Shown here: positions 32,361-36,666 of the stretch, piece by piece
Layout: each line of letters starts with the position of its first letter
Numbering within the stretch: position 1 is the first letter of the stretch
NCBI GenBank assembly: GCA_902800005.1
Contig: CADCCP010000016.1
Span: 1-36,666, forward strand
Source of the DNA: an uncultured Ruminococcus sp.
Lineage (GTDB): Bacteria; Bacillota; Clostridia; Oscillospirales; Acutalibacteraceae
Direction: 5' to 3'
DNA: 36,666 nt
Made by a program: the position numbers and the translations under genes
Notes under the pieces: generated by a model
Databases searched by the model: none
What the model was told of the DNA's origin: nothing
What the model saw: the letters and a program-made list of their open reading frames with translations, nothing else

Positions 32361-33117
32361 TCATATCACCGTTTATCAGTATCTTCAATGCATTCACAGC
32401 CGTTTTGACTGCCATATCAGTATCAAAGTCATCTTTATCTTTATAGCCGAGTTTTTTTCTCTCCTGATTCCACAGAGAATGCAACACACAGCCCATTTTA
32501 ACGCCCCTTACAGCCCCGACTGTAAACAATGCTGCTGTTTCCATTTCAGAAGCGAGTACCCCCGCTTTTTTCCATGCATTCCACTTGTTTTCAAGTTCAT
32601 ACGATACGGGCATACTTTCAGGAGAGTGCTGTCCGTAAAAAGAGTCTTTGCTTTGCACGACACCTGTGTGATAACTGTATTTCAGTTCCCTTGCAGACTT
32701 CACCAATGCACTTGTTACATCAAAATCCGATACGGCAGGAAATTCTATCGGCATATATTCTTTTGAAGTTCCTTCCATGCGAACCGCTGCATTTGCTATC
32801 ACCAGATCACCTGACTTGACATCTGTCTGTATACCGCCGCAAGTGCCTACTCTTACAGCCGTTTTCAAGCCTGCCATAGCAAGTTCTTCAAGTGCGATAG
32901 AAGCCGATGAACCGCCTATGCCTGTTGACATCACGATAACACGCTTTCCGCAAAGTTCCCCTATGTAAGACGTAAACTCCCTGTTCTGTGCAAGGAACTG
33001 TGCATTGTCAAGATACTTTGCGATCTTCTCCACTCTTGCGGGATCGCCCGGCAAAATGGCATATTCAGCTCCCTGTGAACGTGTGATGCCTATATGAAAA
33101 AATTTTTCCTCATTCAT
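32353..33117 (-). CDS. udp: Uridine phosphorylase
   Basis: Nucleoside phosphorylase of the NP-I family, converting uridine and phosphate to uracil and ribose-1-phosphate for pyrimidine salvage. Conserved elements are AILPGDPARVEKIAKYLD, VMSTGIGGSSASIALEEL, VRVGTCGGIQ and the ribose-binding SEMETAALF. The 254 residues match the hexameric bacterial enzyme. An 8-base overlap joins it to miaA. A GGAGGG box lies about 7 bases before the ATG. Confidence 0.9.
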   Translation of the reverse strand: MNEEKFFHIGITRSQGAEYAILPGDPARVEKIAKYLDNAQFLAQNREFTSYIGELCGKRVIVMSTGIGGSSASIALEELAMAGLKTAVRVGTCGGIQTDVKSGDLVIANAAVRMEGTSKEYMPIEFPAVSDFDVTSALVKSARELKYSYHTGVVQSKDSFYGQHSPESMPVSYELENKWNAWKKAGVLASEMETAALFTVGAVRGVKMGCVLHSLWNQERKKLGYKDKDDFDTDMAVKTAVNALKILINGDMNG

Positions 33118-33138
33118 TAAGATCCCTCCGTTAAATCA

Positions 33139-33161
33139 AGCCTTTCCTTTGTGGAAAGGCT
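33139..33161. terminator. Hairpin between corA and udp
   Basis: AGCCTTTCC (33139-33147) pairs with GGAAAGGCT (33153-33161) around 5 bases. The T run (GTTTTTATC) is on the plus strand, where no gene needs it. On the minus strand only a weak TTGATTT follows, so it may act as a partial terminator or attenuator between corA and udp. Confidence 0.45.
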
Positions 33162-33168
33162 GTTTTTA

Positions 33169-34098
33169 TCAAAACATATCTTTCTTTTTAAGAATAATAT
33201 ACATAATGAGCATGAGAACTCCCGAAAGTGCGATAGGGAACCACCACAACTTATCAAACGGCAATCCGCCTATGATATTCATTCCGTAGAAGCCTGATAT
33301 GACTGTCGGTACGGATACCAAAAGCGTCAGAGAAGCCTGTATTTTCATGATGATATTGAGATTGTTTGATATGATAGATGCAAAAACGTCCATTGTATTT
33401 GTCAGTATGTTAAGGTGTGTTGCCGCCATATCAACAGCCTGCTTTATCTCAATAAGAACGTCTTCCAACAGATCCTGATCTTCTTCATACATTTTGAGGT
33501 ATTTGCCACGCATGACTTTTTCAAGTGTTATCTCATCGGATTTCAGTGACGATGAAAAATACACCAGTGATTTTTCTATGTCGAGCAGTTGATGAAGTTC
33601 CTTATTTTTGGCGGAACGTCTGAGTTCTTTTTCAATACGTCCGCTTATTTTATCTATCTGTTTGAGGTACTGTAAGTATTTTGTTGCCATTCTGAGCATG
33701 ATATGCAGAACAAAATGTGTTTTGTAGTCCGTTCTGACATTCTTGACAACGCCCTCCGAAAACTCACTCAAGATAGTATTGTCCCTGATCGCAACAGTTA
33801 TTACATTTTTGTCGGTTATCATGACACCGATAGGCATTGTGGAATATGTTATTCTTCTTGATATTCTCTCGACAACAGGTACGTCTATGACAATAAGAGT
33901 TGTGCCGTCCTCACTGTCGATATGAGCAGATTCTTCATCGTCCAGTGCGGAACGCATGAGTTCGGGCGGTATCTTGCAGAAATCCAACAGATATTGCACT
34001 TCATCATCTTCGGGTGCAACGCAGTTCACCCAACAGCCCTCTTCGTATTCCTTTATTTCCTCGATTCTTCCGTTAACGGTCTTGTAGTAGTTTATCAT
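33169..34098 (-). CDS. corA: CorA-family magnesium transporter
   Basis: A pentameric divalent-cation channel. The large N-terminal cytoplasmic domain (about 1-240) precedes two C-terminal transmembrane helices (about 252-271 and 283-303), with the signature YGMN at 271-274 between them and a basic KKK tail. The 309 residues are typical. The start codon is preceded by a GGGG ribosome binding site 10 bases upstream that lies inside a hairpin, and by a leader of about 260 bases with its own promoter, pointing to control by a cis-acting RNA, plausibly by magnesium or another metal (inference). Confidence 0.94.
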   Translation of the reverse strand: MINYYKTVNGRIEEIKEYEEGCWVNCVAPEDDEVQYLLDFCKIPPELMRSALDDEESAHIDSEDGTTLIVIDVPVVERISRRITYSTMPIGVMITDKNVITVAIRDNTILSEFSEGVVKNVRTDYKTHFVLHIMLRMATKYLQYLKQIDKISGRIEKELRRSAKNKELHQLLDIEKSLVYFSSSLKSDEITLEKVMRGKYLKMYEEDQDLLEDVLIEIKQAVDMAATHLNILTNTMDVFASIISNNLNIIMKIQASLTLLVSVPTVISGFYGMNIIGGLPFDKLWWFPIALSGVLMLIMYIILKKKDMF

Positions 34099-34107
34099 AT
34101 AAAATCA

Positions 34108-34147
34108 GCCCCTTTTGTTCAGGGGCAGCCGTTCCTTCCCCTTGAAC
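34108..34147 (-). promoter_or_regulatory. corA translational switch: two mutually exclusive hairpins over the RBS
   Basis: On the minus strand, GTTCAAGGGG (34147-34138) can pair with CCCCTGAAC (34125-34117), nine pairs with one bulged A. Alternatively GCCCC (34126-34122) pairs with GGGGC (34112-34108), which contains the ribosome binding site. The two structures share the same CCCC, so only one can form. This is the arrangement of a riboswitch expression platform acting on translation. Confidence 0.55.
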
Positions 34148-34211
34148 AGTATTTTGAAATTTGATCGTCATAAGGATCGGAACCCATAAACCAAAACCAT
34201 CTCCCTAACAG

Positions 34212-34345
34212 ACGTGAGTTCTATGGAATCCTCCCGAAATAAATTTCCGATATTTTCAAATTGATGAAATGACGGATGGGGCGAGAGGATAGGCATATCG
34301 GAAATACAAAAAAATTTATGCATTGCGATCCTGTTGAGCTCACGT
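34212..34345 (-). ncRNA. Candidate structured aptamer domain in the corA leader
   Basis: In minus-strand RNA a 7-bp closing stem (34345-34339 with 34218-34212) encloses an 11-bp stem (34305-34295 with 34253-34243). The loop of that stem has AUCCUCUC (34290-34283), which can pair with GGGAGGAU (34235-34228) outside it, making a pseudoknot with one G-U pair. By eye it does not match the M-box, Mn (yybP-ykoY) or NiCo riboswitch consensus. It is a hypothesis from base pairing in one sequence only. Confidence 0.45.
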
Positions 34346-34368
34346 TAACAAAAAATTTTACACAAACT

Positions 34369-34397
34369 ATTATAAACTTTTTTTTCCGAATAATCAA
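34369..34397 (-). promoter_or_regulatory. corA leader promoter, TTGATT-N17-TATAAT
   Basis: On the minus strand TTGATT (34392-34397) and a perfect TATAAT (34369-34374) are 17 bases apart. The start of transcription would be near 34362, leaving about 260 bases of leader before corA. The gene-free stretch 34099-34457 is thus explained by leader, promoter and the upstream terminator. Confidence 0.65.
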
Positions 34398-34423
34398 CTT
34401 AATTGAGCAGAAAAAATATAAAA

Positions 34424-34452
34424 AATGCATAATGGTAAAACCATTATGCATT
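34424..34452 (-). terminator. Terminator of the penicillin-binding protein gene
   Basis: A perfect 13-bp stem (AATGCATAATGGT at 34424-34436 with its complement at 34440-34452) has a 3-base loop and on the minus strand is followed by TTTTTTATATTTTTT. Confidence 0.93.
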
Positions 34453-34457
34453 ACGGA

Positions 34458-36449
34458 TCATGAATTGCCGTGAAAGTATTCGTTGAGCATTGTATAAGCT
34501 GTACTCATAGCAGTATATGAAGCTGTGCCGTGTTCTATCATGACAGCCAATGCTATCTCAGGCTTGTCAAAAGGTGCATAACAGATGAAATTGGAATGGT
34601 CTGAACCGTTATTTTCGGCAGTACCCGTTTTTGCAGCGACCTGTATATCAAATGTATTAATTATACCGTAGGCATTTGCCGCCATATTCATGGCTTTCTG
34701 CACTTCTTTCAGGTTTTCCATACTCACTCCCATTTCATCGACTTTTTCGGGTTGGCTTTGATAAAGTATTTTTCTGCCGTCATACGTTGTTATTTTATCG
34801 ACAACGTGTGTTTTGAGTCTGACACCATTATTTGCAATGGTTGCGGCATATGTTGCCAACTGCAAAGGCGTGAATTGGTTGTCACTCTGACCTATCGCCG
34901 CAGGTGAAACGGAGGCTTCATTCCACTGTGTACCCATTTTTTCGCTGTACTCAGGACCTGCAAGCGTACCCGAACTTTCACCCGTTTCAACGCCTGTTTT
35001 GACACCCAATCCGCACCGCTGTGCATACTTTCTCAGATTTTCGATACCTAAAAGTCTGCCCGTTTCGGCAAAGAACACATTGCAGGAGTCCTCTATTGCA
35101 TGGTACATATTTACCCAGCCGTGATAACCCATACACCAGAGTTTCAAGCCGTTTTGCGTGTAGACTCCCTCACAGTCGATATATGTATCGGTTGTGATCT
35201 TTTTTTCCTGCAAGGCGGCAGAGGCTACAACAGGCTTGAAAGTCGAGCCGGGTGCGAGAGCCCCTTGAAAAGCCCTGTCGAACATGGGTGAAGCGGTATC
35301 ATTTGCTAATTTTTCGTAATCGGAGTAGTATTCTTCAAGGTCATAAGTCGGATAACTTGCCGCACATATCACGGAAAAATCACTGACATCCAGCATGACA
35401 AGGGCAGCACCCTTGCAGTCGCCGCCCATGTATTCATTTCCCATCCACCTTGAATAGTCGTTTGCATACTTTACGGCATCTGCCAAAGCCTGCTGTGCGA
35501 CTTTTTGCAGGCGTGTATCTATGGTCAGATGGATACTGTTTCCTTGAACAGCCGCCGTTGACTTCAAAAGAGATACATTTCCTTTGGAGTCCATTTCAAA
35601 CGTCTGTGAACCGCCCTTTCCACGCAGTTCTTTTTCAAAAGCCTGTTCAATGCCGTTTTTGCCGACAATATCAGTATAGCCGTAGCCCTTGTCTTTAAGT
35701 TCGTCATATTCCTCAGCAGAAATAAGCCCTGTCACGCCGACTACATGAGGTGCAGCCGTACCGTTTTTGTATTTTCTGACGGCATAGCTTTCAACAGAGA
35801 TCCCTTTTATATCATTCAGTTTTTCCGATAAAGTGAGCATCTGATTTTCGTTTATGCCGTCTGCAAATACATATGGACTTGTATAGCTGTAACCCATATT
35901 TTCCATATTGTAGCGAACACTTGCAATATCTCTTGTTTGCTTTTTATTGTAGCCCTTGCAGTTATATTTTTCTGCAAGTATCGCCATACATTCATCTGCC
36001 GTTGAATACGGATTCATATTCAATCTGTCCTTGCTTTTGAGCTGGGCAACACTGTCCGATCTCTTGCTGTCAAAAGCATAATCCCCATTTTTATCCATGA
36101 CGATGGGGAAGCTGTCTTTCCACTTTGCACCAGCATTTTCGACGGCTTCAACAGCCCTTACAACTGCATCATTCAGCCGTCTGTCAGGCATGAACAGCTT
36201 GTTTATAACTATTTTGTATCCTGTTTCGTTCACCGCAAGCGGTACGCCGTTTTTATCAAAAATTTCCCCTCTTATGCCGTCAGTTTCAACGGTGTAGCTT
36301 GCGGAGGCTGCTGCCACTTCTTCATAATATTCGGACTTGAATATCTGCCATTCAACGAGTCTGCCGAACAGCACCGCTACTGCAAAAGCTGTGAATACAC
36401 CTATGAAAATATATCTTGCTTTCAGAGAAGAACGCTTTTTTCTTTTCAT
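34458..36449 (-). CDS. Class B penicillin-binding protein (PBP2-like transpeptidase)
   Basis: A cell-wall transpeptidase with no glycosyltransferase domain. One N-terminal transmembrane helix (about 12-32) is followed by a dimerisation/pedestal domain (about 45-290) and the penicillin-binding domain. The three active-site motifs are present: Ser402-Thr-Phe-Lys405 in APGSTFKP, Ser455-Cys-Asn457, and Lys607-Thr-Gly609 in AAKTGTAEN. The 663 residues fit PBP2/MrdA-like proteins of elongation; no rodA or mreBCD genes are visible, so assignment to elongation or division is uncertain. AAAGGGAG lies just before the ATG. The upstream region is filled by a heptamer array to the window edge. Confidence 0.92.
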   Translation of the reverse strand: MKRKKRSSLKARYIFIGVFTAFAVAVLFGRLVEWQIFKSEYYEEVAAASASYTVETDGIRGEIFDKNGVPLAVNETGYKIVINKLFMPDRRLNDAVVRAVEAVENAGAKWKDSFPIVMDKNGDYAFDSKRSDSVAQLKSKDRLNMNPYSTADECMAILAEKYNCKGYNKKQTRDIASVRYNMENMGYSYTSPYVFADGINENQMLTLSEKLNDIKGISVESYAVRKYKNGTAAPHVVGVTGLISAEEYDELKDKGYGYTDIVGKNGIEQAFEKELRGKGGSQTFEMDSKGNVSLLKSTAAVQGNSIHLTIDTRLQKVAQQALADAVKYANDYSRWMGNEYMGGDCKGAALVMLDVSDFSVICAASYPTYDLEEYYSDYEKLANDTASPMFDRAFQGALAPGSTFKPVVASAALQEKKITTDTYIDCEGVYTQNGLKLWCMGYHGWVNMYHAIEDSCNVFFAETGRLLGIENLRKYAQRCGLGVKTGVETGESSGTLAGPEYSEKMGTQWNEASVSPAAIGQSDNQFTPLQLATYAATIANNGVRLKTHVVDKITTYDGRKILYQSQPEKVDEMGVSMENLKEVQKAMNMAANAYGIINTFDIQVAAKTGTAENNGSDHSNFICYAPFDKPEIALAVMIEHGTASYTAMSTAYTMLNEYFHGNS

Positions 36450-36467
36450 AAAAATCTCCCTTTAAAT

Positions 36468-36666
36468 CAATGTACAATTTACAATGTACAATGTACACTA
36501 CACATTGCACATTGAACATTGCACATTGAACATTGCACATTGTACATTGTACATTGCACATTGTATATTGCACATTGCACATTGCACATTGTACATTGCA
36601 CATTGCACATTGCACATTGCACATTGCACATTGTACATTGTACATTGCACATTGTACATTGTACAT
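36468..36666. repeat. Long tandem 7-bp repeat array, ACATTGY family, cut by window end
   Basis: From about 36492 to the window end, ACATTGC, ACATTGT and ACATTGA units follow one another (about 25 copies, one ATATTGC variant). At 36468-36491 a few units occur in the opposite orientation (CAATGTA), so the left end can form a hairpin. The array begins about 20 bases before the penicillin-binding protein start. An apparent reading frame through it (repeating NVQCAM) is only a product of the repeat. Confidence 0.92.

Noticed and set aside
34099-34362. M-box magnesium riboswitch before corA
   Set aside because: The characteristic GUUAGGUGAGGCUCC and GCUCUACGA segments of the M-box were not found by eye; GUUAGGGAGAUGG at 34197-34209 is only a weak resemblance. 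A covariance-model scan would settle it.
36352-36666. Open frame of 104 codons with a repeating NVQCAM peptide upstream of the penicillin-binding protein
   Set aside because: It is translated from the 7-bp ACATTGY array, which has no stops on that strand in any frame; it has no ribosome binding site or start, and reads in the wrong frame into the real gene.
5200-36666. CRISPR arrays at the repeat tracts
   Set aside because: The repeats are 7 bp in direct contact with no unique spacers, and no cas genes are in the window.

Overview
This 36.7 kb window is AT-rich, densely packed bacterial chromosome and most resembles a Gram-positive anaerobe of the Clostridia, probably a Ruminococcus-like member of the Oscillospiraceae. 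The lineage is inferred from gene content and order, not from a marker comparison: a V-type ATPase subunit, a PduL-type phosphotransacylase with no microcompartment genes, the division cluster sepF-divIVA-lspA-rluD behind a HlyD-like gene, a zapA/U32 pair, a cohesin-like protein, and good sigma-A-type promoters (TTGACA-N17-TATAAT and close variants). Most genes are housekeeping. No tRNA, rRNA, phage, transposase or CRISPR array was seen.

Layout. 0.1-2.0 kb (+): a CrtO-like acyltransferase, rsmE and an orphan V-ATPase subunit D. 2.1-4.5 kb (-): glycogen phosphorylase. 4.7-7.4 kb (+): zapA and a U32/RlhA-like gene. 7.5-12.5 kb (+): a five-gene cluster encoding a receiver-like protein, a sensor-kinase-like protein, a VTC-type polyphosphate polymerase domain, a DUF4956 membrane protein and a beta-helix lipoprotein. 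12.5-14.7 kb (+): an anchored cohesin-like protein that appears to lack its 5' end, a type-4 uracil-DNA glycosylase and pduL. 14.7-16.6 kb (-): a membrane UDP-sugar 4,6-dehydratase. 16.7-23.7 kb (+): alr-polA, then a YwlE-like phosphatase-rimI-tsaD, then a CbxX-type AAA ATPase with a consensus promoter. 23.7-26.4 kb (-): an aquaporin and a secreted Ig-like/transglutaminase-like protein. 26.5-33.1 kb (-): udp-miaA-HlyD-yggS-sepF-divIVA-lspA-rluD. 33.2-36.4 kb (-): corA with a long structured leader, and a class B penicillin-binding protein preceded by a repeat array.

Three things stand out. First, in the 7.5-12.5 kb cluster both signalling proteins have lost their phosphorylation residues: the receiver has Asn where the phosphoacceptor Asp belongs, and the kinase has Gln where the H-box His belongs. 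They sit directly upstream of a polyphosphate-polymerase/DUF4956/surface-lipoprotein module, which suggests a non-phosphorelay regulatory or structural system. Second, the roughly 260-nt corA leader can fold into a closed, pseudoknot-containing domain followed by two mutually exclusive hairpins, one of which masks the ribosome binding site, so it is a candidate unclassified riboswitch. Third, at least three families of tandem 7-bp repeats (RAGAGTG, AATGAGG, ACATTGY) are scattered at gene ends. They supply stop codons, C-terminal residues and even a ribosome binding site to neighbouring genes.

All family assignments rest on motif recognition by eye; no database search was run.
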